From: a virus
Virus record (IMG/VR): IMGVR_UViG_3300044640_001380
Location: 1 to 34,356 of that record
Length of the DNA stretch: 34,356 bases
Reading direction: 5' to 3' (one strand)
Of this stretch, positions 15,325-23,826 are shown in pieces (within the stretch, counting starts at the first letter, position 1; each line of letters opens with the position of its first letter). Below the pieces are notes generated by a model. That model had not been told where the DNA came from. It ran no database searches and was given only the letters and a program-made list of their open reading frames with translations. The position numbers and the translations under genes were made by a program.

Positions 15325-17406
15325 TTACGAAAGAGGTCCGACGGTTGCTCCGTTGATGCGGATGTAAAGGCCCGCAGTCGTTGTCCACATATCGCCGTTT
15401 GTCGGAGAGGTTGGAGCGGTGCCGTGCGGGATACGCAGCGGCGCAAGACTTGCGGTTGCGGCTGGAGCGATGACGGTGCCCGCGAAGGTGGCGGCTCCGG
15501 TGCGGTCAAAACCCAGTGCCGTAGTTCCCAAAATGGGGTCTCCTCCCGCAGCGGTTGAAACCATAATTAAAAAATCTCCCTCTGCGGCTTGGGAGTATCC
15601 AATCGCCCAATTGCGACTAGTTGAACCGACTCCTGTATCGGTAAGCAATAGTTTACCAGAAGTACCGCTCAAAGTGAGACTAGGATTAGAAGAAGCAAGC
15701 GTCACCGCGCCCCCGAAATAGCTCGCCGCGCCCGTCGACAGCCCACCCGTGACCACTAGCGCGCCTGCGCTTGCGGAGCCTGCGGTGGAGTTAGTGAACG
15801 TGACCGGAGAGGCCGTGGTGAAAACTCCAGTTCCTGACGGAACAACGCGGATGTTTTGATTCGTGCCCAATGCTTCAAGATACAATCCGCCGCCCCCAGA
15901 ATTGCTTGAAAAAGCAGCAGAAGCTAAACCAGCGGATGAAAAGCCTATCGCTCCCGAGCCATGACGATAAAAGCCGGTAGTTGGGGAGGACGATACCACG
16001 AGACTAGGTGCAGCAGCCGAGCCGTCAGTGACCACCACCACGCCCGCAAACGTAGCCGCCCGCGTGCTGCTGGTCAGCGTCAGAGCCGTGCCGCCCGTGC
16101 CGAGGCCGAGCGTCAGGTTGGTCGCGGCGGGGGAGGTGAGGGTCGCCGAGATCGGAGTGGTGAGCGTCGGACTCGTCAGCGTCTTGTTCGTCAGCGTATC
16201 CGTCGTAGCCTTACCAACGAGGGTGTCCGTCGCATCTGGCAGCGTGATGACGCGCCCCGCAGTCGAGACGGCATCGAGCAAAGTCACCGCACTGGCGGCG
16301 CTCGACGAGGACCGGAACCGGATACCCTTGTTGAAATCCGTGCCGTCCGAGATCGTGAGAAGCCCGCTGCCTTTGGGCTGCAAGTGCATCCCGATGTTCG
16401 CGCTCGCACCCTCGGCGAGAATGTGGAGCGGGCTACCGACGCCGATGCCGTTTTTGATTTGAACGTAGTCCGTCGCGCTCGCGATGTCGGTCAGGCGCAG
16501 GATGTCGTGACCTCCGCCCACGATGCCGACCGTATCCGCCGCCGGCCGGTAGAGTCCGGTGTTGGGGTCGTCGGTAAAGTTGAGCGAGGGAGCCGCCGCC
16601 GTGCCATCGTCGAGAGTGATGTTGCCATCGGTCGCGCTGATCGTGATCGAGCCCGCGCCGTTGGAGATCGCGATGCCGGTGCCAGCGGTCAGCGTGCTAT
16701 TCACGAACGCCGAGCCGTTGCCGATGAGAAGCTGTCCGTTGCTCGGCACCGACACGAGGTCGGTCAGCGAGGTAACGCCGCCCCCGCCTCCGTTGCCGCG
16801 CGCTGCGCTCAGCGTCCAGTCCCCAGCCGTGCGGCTCGGGCGCTCGCGGTTGCCGTCGATGTTCGAGACGAAGCTGTCGCCGTTGATCGTGACGAGATCC
16901 AGCCGCTGATAAGTTTCATCGGGCATCCAACGTCCGCGAGGATTCAGCCCGCGAGGTTCGGCGAACTCCTTGCGAAGCTGGTCAATTTCGCCCGCGCGAG
17001 GGAAGCGCGAGAGTTCGTCTGTGACGATTTCTTTGACGGCGTGCGTCAGCATTGACGCCGCGTCCTCGATGCGCGCCTCGGCCTTCGCGAGCAGATTCGC
17101 GTTCTCCACTCGCTCGGCCATGAGCACCGAGTATTTCGCGGCGGTCGTGACCTCAAGCTGCTTCGATAGCTGCTCGACTTTCGCAGCGAGCGCCGCGCCG
17201 GTCTTCGCGTGCTCGTCGCTTGCGCGCGCTTTGCAAAACTCTTCGAGCTCGGTGCGAATCTGCGGCTCGGTCTCTTCGAACGTGCGCTCGATTTCCGCGC
17301 CGAGATACTCGCGAAGTTGCGGCAATTCCGAGACGAGCTGTTTCAGCTCGGAGCGTTGAACGATTGCCAACTCGATCAGCCGGTCGATTTGCGTCTGTGT
17401 ATCCAT
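15325..17406 (-). CDS. Tail or head fibre protein with sugar-binding-like module (693 aa)
   Basis: Long fibrous protein starting MDTQTQIDRLIELAIV. Residues about 1-145 form coiled coils. 'DETYQRLDLVTINGDSFVS' near 160 resembles the W...Y..GD.V...G..Y pattern of small carbohydrate-binding modules in fibres, and a Gly run follows. The rest is a Ser/Thr/Gly/Ala-rich beta repeat with two copies of a motif: 'GTAAAPSLNF...NTGLYRP' and 'GSAAAPSLVV...TTGFYRH', plus 'TLTNKTLTSPTLTTPI'. This is typical of receptor-binding fibres. I start at 17406, because the upstream extension overlaps the portal gene. It is unusual for a fibre gene to sit within the head module. Confidence 0.82.
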   Translation of the reverse strand: MDTQTQIDRLIELAIVQRSELKQLVSELPQLREYLGAEIERTFEETEPQIRTELEEFCKARASDEHAKTGAALAAKVEQLSKQLEVTTAAKYSVLMAERVENANLLAKAEARIEDAASMLTHAVKEIVTDELSRFPRAGEIDQLRKEFAEPRGLNPRGRWMPDETYQRLDLVTINGDSFVSNIDGNRERPSRTAGDWTLSAARGNGGGGGVTSLTDLVSVPSNGQLLIGNGSAFVNSTLTAGTGIAISNGAGSITISATDGNITLDDGTAAAPSLNFTDDPNTGLYRPAADTVGIVGGGHDILRLTDIASATDYVQIKNGIGVGSPLHILAEGASANIGMHLQPKGSGLLTISDGTDFNKGIRFRSSSSAASAVTLLDAVSTAGRVITLPDATDTLVGKATTDTLTNKTLTSPTLTTPISATLTSPAATNLTLGLGTGGTALTLTSSTRAATFAGVVVVTDGSAAAPSLVVSSSPTTGFYRHGSGAIGFSSAGLASAAFSSNSGGGGLYLEALGTNQNIRVVPSGTGVFTTASPVTFTNSTAGSASAGALVVTGGLSTGAASYFGGAVTLASSNPSLTLSGTSGKLLLTDTGVGSTSRNWAIGYSQAAEGDFLIMVSTAAGGDPILGTTALGFDRTGAATFAGTVIAPAATASLAPLRIPHGTAPTSPTNGDMWTTTAGLYIRINGATVGPLS

Positions 17407-17413
17407 AAAGTTG

Positions 17414-19615
17414 TTATTTCTTCGCGCTCGTTGGCTGCGTTGCAAAGGTGTGCTCGATGATTGATTTCCCGACGATTGGCTTCGCGGCCTCTCCGCATCG
17501 GATGTCGAGCTGCTTGCGGTATTGCTCAACGGCGGTCAGCCAGTCGTTGGGGTTCTCGGGCTTTTCGTGGAGCACCATCGCGACCTCGGTTGCGGCGGAA
17601 AACTCGGTGCGGTTTTCGTTCTTCGCCGAGTTGGCTTGCGGCTTGTTCAGCCGCTCAACGATTGCGTTTGCCCACGAATAACCCTCATCACCGCCCCAGC
17701 CGTTCCACGCCTGCCAGCCCTTGCCCTGCGTCTTCCACGTCTCGCCCTGCTTGTCCACTTCGTGCCGGTCGAAAAAGGCTTTCATCCGCCGCACGGTGTC
17801 CTCGCTCATCGGGCGCTTGTTCATGATGTCCCGAGCCCGCGCGATGCCGACGCTGGTCATTCCGCGCTGTGACATCGGCTTCTTTTCACGGATGGCGAGC
17901 GCACGGCGCGCGTTGTCGGCCATTGCGTTCGTCGGGATGTAAGAGCCGTCCGCGAAGTTGATCGTGACGAGGTTCGCGCTGTTCTCAACCTGCTCGACGG
18001 GCTCAGCCGGTGCGGGCTCAGCCGGTGCCGGTGCAACGCTCGCCGCCTGCGCCTCGGCCGCGCTGACGCCCACCGCGTCGCCTGCTGCGGCTGCGGCTGC
18101 GGGTGTGCTCGGCAACGAGTTCGTCGTGAGCCGAATCGCCGTCTCAGGCACGCCGTATTTCTCGGCGAGCTGCTTCACGTAGGCGGCTTCGATTGCGATC
18201 TGCTCAAGTCGCGTGAAGGCGTCCGTGCCTTCCTCGGCTGCGATTTCCTGCAAGGACTTCGCGCCCTGCCGATTCTCGTTCATGTTCGCGGCGCTCTCGC
18301 GGCCCACGTCGATCGAGAGCTTGGCGGGAAAACGCCACTCGCCCGAGGTCGCGCGACGCAACGCGTGAACCATCGTCTCGCCCGCGAGCAGCGGAGGCGG
18401 CGGGATTTCTCCGCGCGCAATGGCGTCGAGAATCACGGCGTCCTTGATCGGGTCGAGCACCTTGTCGGTGAGAACGCCCTGCTGGCGCGTAAACACGCGA
18501 TCGGCTGCGGCGAACTCTGCGCGGACGCTTGGGCCCTTATACGCCTGTGTCCCGAACAAGACTCCCTCGGGCACGCCCACGCCCAGAGCAATCTCGTGCA
18601 TGAGATGCTGCACGAAGCCGGTGAACGCCTGCGACGGACGCGACGGCATTACCTCGACGCGGTCGCTGTTCTGGAAGTAGCGAATCATCCCGACCTCTGT
18701 GAGTTCGTTCTTCTGCTGCTGTCCGTTCGGGAGCGAGAGCGCAGGGTTCGGCTGGAACAGATTGCGCGGATTCGCGATGCCTCGGTCGTTGAAAATAAGC
18801 GCGGCCTGCTGCGACGAGAAACGCACGCCCGCCTTCTCGGCTTGCAGGATGTCGTGGAGCATCCGCGCGGTCTGAATCGCTGCGTGGAAATCTGTGATGC
18901 CTCGATACTGGTCCACCCGAAAGGGGTCCATGTAATGACAAAACTGATTCGCAGGAATGTCTTCCGCGCCGAAATAAACTCCGTCGCGACTCACGCGATA
19001 AATCCGATAAGCGACCGGTTGGCCGAAGTCGTTCGTGATGATTCCTTGAAAGTAGTTGTTCGACGCGACCGCCGTGTCATTCGGATTTCCGATGCGCGTC
19101 GCGGGCACGAGTTGCAGCTTGAGCCCTTCGCCGCTGCGACGAATCACGAAGCCGCAGTCACCATCGACCGGCCTTTCCTCGGCGGCGAGCTGCACGAGCT
19201 TCTTGAAGCTGTGCCGGTTCGTCACGTCGCACGTCTTGCACCATGCGTGGAAATACTCGCTGATTGTCTGGTTGTAATCGCGGTCTCCGGTCGTCGGAGA
19301 ATACTCGTTGGGTGTTAAATACGTCCCGAACTTGCGGGAGATTTCGCGAGCCTCGGGGAAATTCTGCACCAAGTCCTGAGCCTCATACATCATCACGACG
19401 CGGTCCCGCTGGTTCTGCGATGACTCCGCTGGCTGCGCGTATTGTTTCGGAGCATACAGCCGATTCGTCCGCGCCGCATTGTATTCGAAAAGTGACTTCG
19501 CGACGCGAGCCTCCAGCCGCTTCAGCGCCCACGTCGGCGCGATGTTTTCGAGCGCGCGGTCGAGCCACGGTTTCTGGGCGATCAGTTTTGACGCGTCGAA
19601 AATGTCGTTGTCCAT
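17414..19615 (-). CDS. Portal protein (lambda B-like) with C-terminal WGGD-type domain (733 aa)
   Basis: Residues about 1-490 are a lambda-family portal: 'APTWALKRLEARVAKSLFEY' near the start, 'HAWCKTCDVTNRHSFKKLVQ' around 122-141, 'FCHYMDPFRVDQYRGITDFH' around 222-241 and 'GVPEGVLFGTQAYKGPSVR' around 345-365. A Pro/Ala linker (about 520-545) leads to an extra domain with 'GMTSVGIARARDIMNKRPMS' and 'WQAWNGWGGDEGYSWA'. That domain is known to me as a separate module in phage head or protease proteins. The fusion makes the protein about 200 residues longer than lambda gpB (533). Ring of 12 at one capsid vertex. Confidence 0.9.
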   Translation of the reverse strand: MDNDIFDASKLIAQKPWLDRALENIAPTWALKRLEARVAKSLFEYNAARTNRLYAPKQYAQPAESSQNQRDRVVMMYEAQDLVQNFPEAREISRKFGTYLTPNEYSPTTGDRDYNQTISEYFHAWCKTCDVTNRHSFKKLVQLAAEERPVDGDCGFVIRRSGEGLKLQLVPATRIGNPNDTAVASNNYFQGIITNDFGQPVAYRIYRVSRDGVYFGAEDIPANQFCHYMDPFRVDQYRGITDFHAAIQTARMLHDILQAEKAGVRFSSQQAALIFNDRGIANPRNLFQPNPALSLPNGQQQKNELTEVGMIRYFQNSDRVEVMPSRPSQAFTGFVQHLMHEIALGVGVPEGVLFGTQAYKGPSVRAEFAAADRVFTRQQGVLTDKVLDPIKDAVILDAIARGEIPPPPLLAGETMVHALRRATSGEWRFPAKLSIDVGRESAANMNENRQGAKSLQEIAAEEGTDAFTRLEQIAIEAAYVKQLAEKYGVPETAIRLTTNSLPSTPAAAAAAGDAVGVSAAEAQAASVAPAPAEPAPAEPVEQVENSANLVTINFADGSYIPTNAMADNARRALAIREKKPMSQRGMTSVGIARARDIMNKRPMSEDTVRRMKAFFDRHEVDKQGETWKTQGKGWQAWNGWGGDEGYSWANAIVERLNKPQANSAKNENRTEFSAATEVAMVLHEKPENPNDWLTAVEQYRKQLDIRCGEAAKPIVGKSIIEHTFATQPTSAKK

Positions 19616-19619
19616 AATT

Positions 19620-19856
19620 TCAGTTTCCCGTGAAGCTCACGAATGTCGTATCCGTGGACGTGCCCGCCGCGTCCGTCAATGCGTCCTGCAAGTTCCCGAG
19701 CATATTGTTCAGCGCGTTGAGGTCCGCGCGGCTCACGCTCTTCCCGTTCAGGCTGTAACTCTGATTGAGCAACACGGCCTGAATCGCGTCAATCGTCTTG
19801 GTCTTGAGCGCCGTCAGGGTGGCGCTATCCAGTCCGAGAAATGGGTTGTCGAGCAT
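19620..19856 (-). CDS. Head completion protein (gpW-like, 78 aa)
   Basis: Small helical protein: 'DSATLTALKTKTIDAIQAVL' then a short beta hairpin 'SYSLNGKSVSRADLN' and another helix. This helix-hairpin-helix layout is that of lambda gpW, which plugs the portal after packaging. Position between the large terminase and the portal is exactly that of gene W. Confidence 0.85.
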   Translation of the reverse strand: MLDNPFLGLDSATLTALKTKTIDAIQAVLLNQSYSLNGKSVSRADLNALNNMLGNLQDALTDAAGTSTDTTFVSFTGN

Positions 19857-19883
19857 ACCAAGGCTCGAAACGTCAAACTAGGC

Positions 19884-21674
19884 TCAGTCTTTGACCGGCG
19901 TGTAACGCACGACGTTGGCAATCGTCGCCATGCAGAGCATCATCGCCGAGGTGTCGAGCCCGTGATTCGGCGCGTTGCTCTTTACCTCGCGCCACTCCCA
20001 GACGCCGGTGCGGATCTCCACCTTGGATTCGCCCTTGAGGTGTTCCAGATAGAGCGGATTGACGTCGGCCGGTAGGAGCCACTTGAGATCGCCCTTGGCC
20101 TCCAGCGCGTTCGCCAAGAGGTCCTTGAAGTAGTCGCCCGACCAGTCGTAATAATAGACATCCCCGCCTCGGTAGTCGCTCACGCGCGGCTCCGAGAACG
20201 GGAAGTTGATGAGCTTGTCGCTCGCGTCGTCCTTCATCGTCCATGTTTTGCGCGCGTGTCCGCGCATCCCCCTCCAACCGAAGTCCGCGCAGTCGCGGTC
20301 CACGTCAGCCGGTCGGTAACCGCGATCTTGAGCGACGCACGCGTCCTGCACCTTGTAGCGGTATTGCATCTGCCGAAGCTGGTCCCGCGTCTCGATGCGC
20401 CCGAAGTAAAGCTGCTTGTAGGTCGGCCCCGTTGCCGAGGAGAACGCGCCGATTTCAACCCACCAGTGATCTTGCTGCCGGTCGATCGACATGAACCGGA
20501 TGAGCTCGCCGTCGATGCCCTCGCCGTTGGAGAACTGCGCGACGGTGTAATCGGATTTCGTGACGAAGAGGTTCACGACCTTTTTCTCCACGATCCACGG
20601 CCTCGCTTCGCGCTTCGTCCGAAACTCGATCTTCATCTTATCATCACCCTGCCGCACGTGGTGATTGTCGGCCTCGCAGAATTCTTCGACGAGTAGCCGC
20701 ATCGGCCGGCTGACGACCGCCTCCACGCGGAAGCTCTGGATCTCCGACGGCGCGGTCGGGTTCATTGGCACGAAGCGACCGGCGCGCTTCCACCCGTTGC
20801 GCGTCGTGTCGGTGTCTGGTGACTCATGGCCGCAGTGAGGGCACCGGAAGCGGCACGAGGCGACCGCCCGCGGCACGTCCCACGTCTCGTCATCTCGCTT
20901 CGCCGCGGCATCCCAGACCACTCCGCCCCGCAAGCCGGTGTCCTCGTTCTTGTCCAAGGCGAAGGCGATAGGGTGAACTTTGCGGCACGACGGACATTCC
21001 GTGCTCCACTCCTGCTGGTTCCCTTGGCGGAAGGATGTGTCCTCTACGTTGCCGGTTTCGAGGTCCATGATCGGAGCCTGCGAGGTGTTGTAAATTTTCG
21101 ATCGCCCGACCTCCTCGAAGCGAGAGACGCGGGCGACGGCATGGCCATAGGGCTCCTGCCACTTTGGGAGCCATATCTCGTCATTTATTTTCCACCTGAT
21201 CGACTGCGATTGCTGGCTGGAAATGTTCGCAGGATTGAGCAGGAAAAAGAATCCGCCGAAATAAATCTCGGTCGTCGTCCGGTTCGGCCCGACGCGCGGG
21301 AGCATCGCCGCCACCGGCTTGCAGCCCTCGAAGATCGGATTGAGCCGCGACTTTGCGTGCCGGTCGATCATCTCGTCGGTCTGCATCGTCCATGAGATCG
21401 GCCCCGCGTCGTTGCAGATGAGCCACGGCACCCAGATGTCAGCGACGAGCGTGCCGCCGATCTGGACGGCTTTGCGAAAGTGCACGCGACGCACGAGCGG
21501 ATTTTGCAGCGCGTCGAAGATCGGAATCAGCCACGGCGAAATTTTGACGTTGAATGGACCTGGCGTCGCGTAGCTCTCCGGCAGAATGATATGCTTGCGC
21601 GCCCACTCGTAGATCGGCGAGCGGTCGGGCTGCGGCAGGCGCAGGGTTGCGCAGAGGAGGTCGGAGGCGGTCAC
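19884..21674 (-). CDS. Terminase large subunit (gpA-like, 596 aa)
   Basis: The lambda gpA-type DNA-packaging motor and nuclease. An N-terminal 'YEWARKHIILPESYATPGPF' (22-41) is the usual opening. The Walker A-like loop is 'RKAVQIGGT' (67-75) and acidic Walker B-type residues are in 'WKINDEIW' (161-168). Zinc-binding Cys pairs are at 227/230 and 278/281, and a nuclease Asp is in 'SIDRQQDHWWVEI' (about 396-408). I start at GTG 21674 because it overlaps the RHH gene's stop as GTGA. The longer ATG form at 21893 would run through that gene in another frame. Confidence 0.92.
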   Translation of the reverse strand: MTASDLLCATLRLPQPDRSPIYEWARKHIILPESYATPGPFNVKISPWLIPIFDALQNPLVRRVHFRKAVQIGGTLVADIWVPWLICNDAGPISWTMQTDEMIDRHAKSRLNPIFEGCKPVAAMLPRVGPNRTTTEIYFGGFFFLLNPANISSQQSQSIRWKINDEIWLPKWQEPYGHAVARVSRFEEVGRSKIYNTSQAPIMDLETGNVEDTSFRQGNQQEWSTECPSCRKVHPIAFALDKNEDTGLRGGVVWDAAAKRDDETWDVPRAVASCRFRCPHCGHESPDTDTTRNGWKRAGRFVPMNPTAPSEIQSFRVEAVVSRPMRLLVEEFCEADNHHVRQGDDKMKIEFRTKREARPWIVEKKVVNLFVTKSDYTVAQFSNGEGIDGELIRFMSIDRQQDHWWVEIGAFSSATGPTYKQLYFGRIETRDQLRQMQYRYKVQDACVAQDRGYRPADVDRDCADFGWRGMRGHARKTWTMKDDASDKLINFPFSEPRVSDYRGGDVYYYDWSGDYFKDLLANALEAKGDLKWLLPADVNPLYLEHLKGESKVEIRTGVWEWREVKSNAPNHGLDTSAMMLCMATIANVVRYTPVKD

Positions 21675-21853
21675 GCGATCAGGTGGAGCACCCACGTCGA
21701 AAACGCTTCGCTCTGACTCATGCCGCGAGCTTTGCACCAAGCGCGAAACCGCGCCGCGACTTGTGGACGGAGGCGCACCGTCACGCCGACGGCCCGCTGG
21801 TCGGGCGGGAGGGGCTTGCGGCCTGCGCCTTTGCGTTTGCCGCCGGCGGTCAT
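21671..21853 (-). CDS. Ribbon-helix-helix (CopG-like) protein (60 aa)
   Basis: Begins MTAGGKRKGAGRKPLPPDQ, a basic tail, then a strand 'VGVTVRLRPQVAARFRAW' and two helices with 'GMSQSEAFSTWVLHL'. That is the ribbon-helix-helix DNA-binding fold; AGRKPL...TVRLRP is common in phage and plasmid members. It is coupled by GTGA to the terminase. It could help in packaging-site recognition or repress the packaging genes. Confidence 0.78.
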   Translation of the reverse strand: MTAGGKRKGAGRKPLPPDQRAVGVTVRLRPQVAARFRAWCKARGMSQSEAFSTWVLHLIA

Positions 21854-22059
21854 GCGATGCGGAGGCAGTCAGGCGGAAAGCAGAACCGGCCATTGCCCGA
21901 AGGCTGGCGCGATACCACTACTTGGCCCGCGTTGTAGGGCATGTTTGGGGTTGCGCTCCAGATGTAGAGCGTTTGTCCGATGAGCTTAGTCGTTCCATGC
22001 TCGCGGGTGGTTTCTTTTATTACGACAGCTTTGACTGGGATTTCTTTGGTTGAGGTCAT
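21850..22059 (-). CDS. Hypothetical small protein (69 aa)
   Basis: Starts MTSTKEIPVKAVVIKETTRE, beta-rich, with 'IGQTLYIWSATPNMPYNAGQ' and a final 'FCFPPDCLRI' that carries two Cys. No family recognised. The gene follows a 69-base AT-richer gap (22060-22128) that could hold a promoter, and overlaps the RHH gene by ATGA. Confidence 0.68.
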   Translation of the reverse strand: MTSTKEIPVKAVVIKETTREHGTTKLIGQTLYIWSATPNMPYNAGQVVVSRQPSGNGRFCFPPDCLRIA

Positions 22060-22128
22060 GTTTCAGAGCATTTACACCGTTTGATTGATTGCAACACTTA
22101 TTTCAAACAATCGGTTCACCATCGTTTC

Positions 22129-22335
22129 TCATAAGGGTATAAGTTTGCCTGTTTGCTCGTCCTTCTTCGCCACGATCCACCCTTTGCCGAGGTTTCCCCC
22201 GCGTTCATATTGCTCGCGCTTGTCCGCGCTGTGGTGTATCCACAACCCAAATCCGTCTGGATATGCGGTGCAGCACTCGCAGTCGACGCGATGCTCGATT
22301 TGATCCTCTGAGGGAATTATGTGGATTTCAGTCAT
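22129..22335 (-). CDS. Hypothetical Cys-containing small protein (68 aa)
   Basis: Starts MTEIHIIPSEDQIEHRVDC. A cluster 'RVDCECCTAYPDGFGLWIHH' with three Cys and two His might bind a metal ion. Then a charged 'SADKREQYERGGNLGKGW'. Starts one base after the small terminase stop. No function can be given. Confidence 0.66.
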   Translation of the reverse strand: MTEIHIIPSEDQIEHRVDCECCTAYPDGFGLWIHHSADKREQYERGGNLGKGWIVAKKDEQTGKLIPL

Positions 22336-22336
22336 T

Positions 22337-22966
22337 TCACTCCCTCGACCTGTCCAACGCCTCGCCCTCGAACGTCGCGATATTCGCGTTCACGACTTCG
22401 CGGATCTCGCTCAGAATCACGCCGCCCTCCACGTTCAACTCCGCCGCGTTCATCCCGACGCCGCGCGGCCCTAGCTCGACTTCGAGCTTGAGGCGCAGGA
22501 GCAGGTTGAGCTTTTGGCCCAGCGTGACGAGCATCGCCTCGACGACTTCGCGGTCGATCACGTCACCGGCTTCGCGCTCGTTCTTGCTGCGGGCGAGGCG
22601 GATTTGCTCGCGCATGAGCTCGGCTTTGAGCTCGGCGAGGTTCTTCGTCGCCACGTCCTTCCCGATCACGTTCTCCGCGCAAAACTGCTGCCACGCTGCA
22701 AGGTTCTCGCGGCGTCCGTCCTCGTGCTTCTTCGGTGCGTCGGGGAATCGGTTGCGCGCGTCGTAGATCGCTTGGCGGGAAAGGCCGAGTTCCTTCGCGA
22801 GCGTGCTCAGGTCCTTCACCCAGCCGTCGAGCTGGCCGGACTGGAAATCGTTCAGCGCCTTGCGCTCCGAGGTCGTCAGCGTCTTGCCGGCCTTGAGTTT
22901 TACCGCGATGTTCTGGACGTTGCGGCGCGCGAGGATTTCGGACGGGGTTTGCTCGGCGTCGGTCAT
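22337..22966 (-). CDS. Terminase small subunit (Nu1-like, 209 aa)
   Basis: Helical DNA-binding protein. The centre has a helix-turn-helix 'LSTLAKELGLSRQAIYDARN' (about 54-73) followed by a proline-containing loop, and a long Lys/Glu/Arg-rich coil 'ELKAELMREQIRLARSKNER'. This is the architecture of small terminase subunits that recognise the packaging site and form a ring. It overlaps the glycosyltransferase gene by ATGA and lies three small genes away from the large subunit, more separated than in lambda. Confidence 0.76.
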   Translation of the reverse strand: MTDAEQTPSEILARRNVQNIAVKLKAGKTLTTSERKALNDFQSGQLDGWVKDLSTLAKELGLSRQAIYDARNRFPDAPKKHEDGRRENLAAWQQFCAENVIGKDVATKNLAELKAELMREQIRLARSKNEREAGDVIDREVVEAMLVTLGQKLNLLLRLKLEVELGPRGVGMNAAELNVEGGVILSEIREVVNANIATFEGEALDRSRE

Positions 22967-23826
22967 GGCTTCTTGTGCGTGTCATCTAGGATTTTCGGCA
23001 CTGCGTTATTCCAAGTAATTTTATGGTGCAATCTGCCCATTGCCTTCTGCGCCGTTACCTTCACAAAGGATGGGCAGGTGATGACACCGTAAAAGCTCTT
23101 AACGTAAGTTCCGCTGACGAGGTAAGCGTCCGCCATCCCTCCGCCTTCTTTTTGGGTTATTAGCTGATGCAGGTGGAAATCCGGTAACGTCATAAATAAC
23201 TGCCCGCGCTGACCGTGACACAAGTATGTATTCACGTCCTCATTAAGTCGGCTGAAGAACCAGAGACGGCGCGAGGTCTTGCAGAAAAACGAGTTCATCG
23301 CCTTTCGCTTATGCCAAGGAAACCTGTTTCCTTTCACTATCTGGCTGTTTTCTCCGCCCATTAAATCTCCGCCTTGGGCCATGCATACCGTCATTATTCT
23401 CTCATCGCAATCCATGAAGCTAACGTAAGAAGTGAAAACCGCATTCAGCGATTCAGGAACCTTGTCGATGTATGCGCCCGCTCGGTTAAACGTGAAGTTG
23501 AACTGAAAGTAATCATCATCCAAAACAAGAAAGTATTCAAAGTTGTGCTCCTTCGCCAAATCAAAGCAGGCGTTGCGTGCGTGCGTCGTCGTCCTGCGGT
23601 TCTGGAAGTTGTCACACGAATCTACAAGCGAAGCGTAGTGCGGCTTGTCGAAAACTAGCACCATGTCCGCCCCGTGATTCTTGCGGTATTGGTCAATGGT
23701 CTTGTCCTCGTTGTCGCAGACAATGAATAGTGGTCCGGTGTAGCCGCGCTTTTTTAGTGTTCGCAACGTCACCACCTTGTCTGCTCGTCCGTGGCTGATG
23801 ATGAAAACGCAGAATGGTTTATTCAT
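22963..23826 (-). CDS. TET-associated-type glycosyltransferase (TAGT-like, 287 aa)
   Basis: GT-A-like protein with first strand 'CVFIISHGRADKVVTLRTL', then 'GPLFIVCDNEDKTIDQYRK', and the metal-binding 'YFLVLDDDYFQF' around 96-107 preceded by 'THARNACFDLAKEH'. This is the layout of the phage TAGT/GREB1-related glycosyltransferases, which in other phages are linked to modified DNA bases. It overlaps an upstream ParB-like gene, a known partner. No thymine/cytosine hydroxylase or hydroxymethylase is in this genome. ATG at 23826 gives an 8-base overlap; a start three codons earlier (23835) is possible. Target unproven. Confidence 0.76.
   Translation of the reverse strand: MNKPFCVFIISHGRADKVVTLRTLKKRGYTGPLFIVCDNEDKTIDQYRKNHGADMVLVFDKPHYASLVDSCDNFQNRRTTTHARNACFDLAKEHNFEYFLVLDDDYFQFNFTFNRAGAYIDKVPESLNAVFTSYVSFMDCDERIMTVCMAQGGDLMGGENSQIVKGNRFPWHKRKAMNSFFCKTSRRLWFFSRLNEDVNTYLCHGQRGQLFMTLPDFHLHQLITQKEGGGMADAYLVSGTYVKSFYGVITCPSFVKVTAQKAMGRLHHKITWNNAVPKILDDTHKKP

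Noticed and set aside
15961-17055. 364-codon plus-strand open frame
   Set aside because: Antisense to the fibre gene. Its translation is Arg/Asp/Val-rich with no recognisable motif, as expected from an opposite frame in GC-rich DNA.
18365-19318. 317-codon plus-strand open frame
   Set aside because: Antisense to the portal gene, whose product is clearly recognisable; no start context or domain in the plus-strand frame.
21675-21893. Longer start for the large terminase at 21893
   Set aside because: It would run through the ribbon-helix-helix gene in another frame. The extra 73 residues are Arg/Pro-rich and unlike gpA, and GTG at 21674 makes the usual GTGA overlap.
22060-22128. Promoter in the AT-richer gap upstream of 22059
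   Set aside because: TTGAAA and TTGCAA occur on the minus strand but neither has a well-spaced -10 box. I see nothing definite in this 69-base gap.
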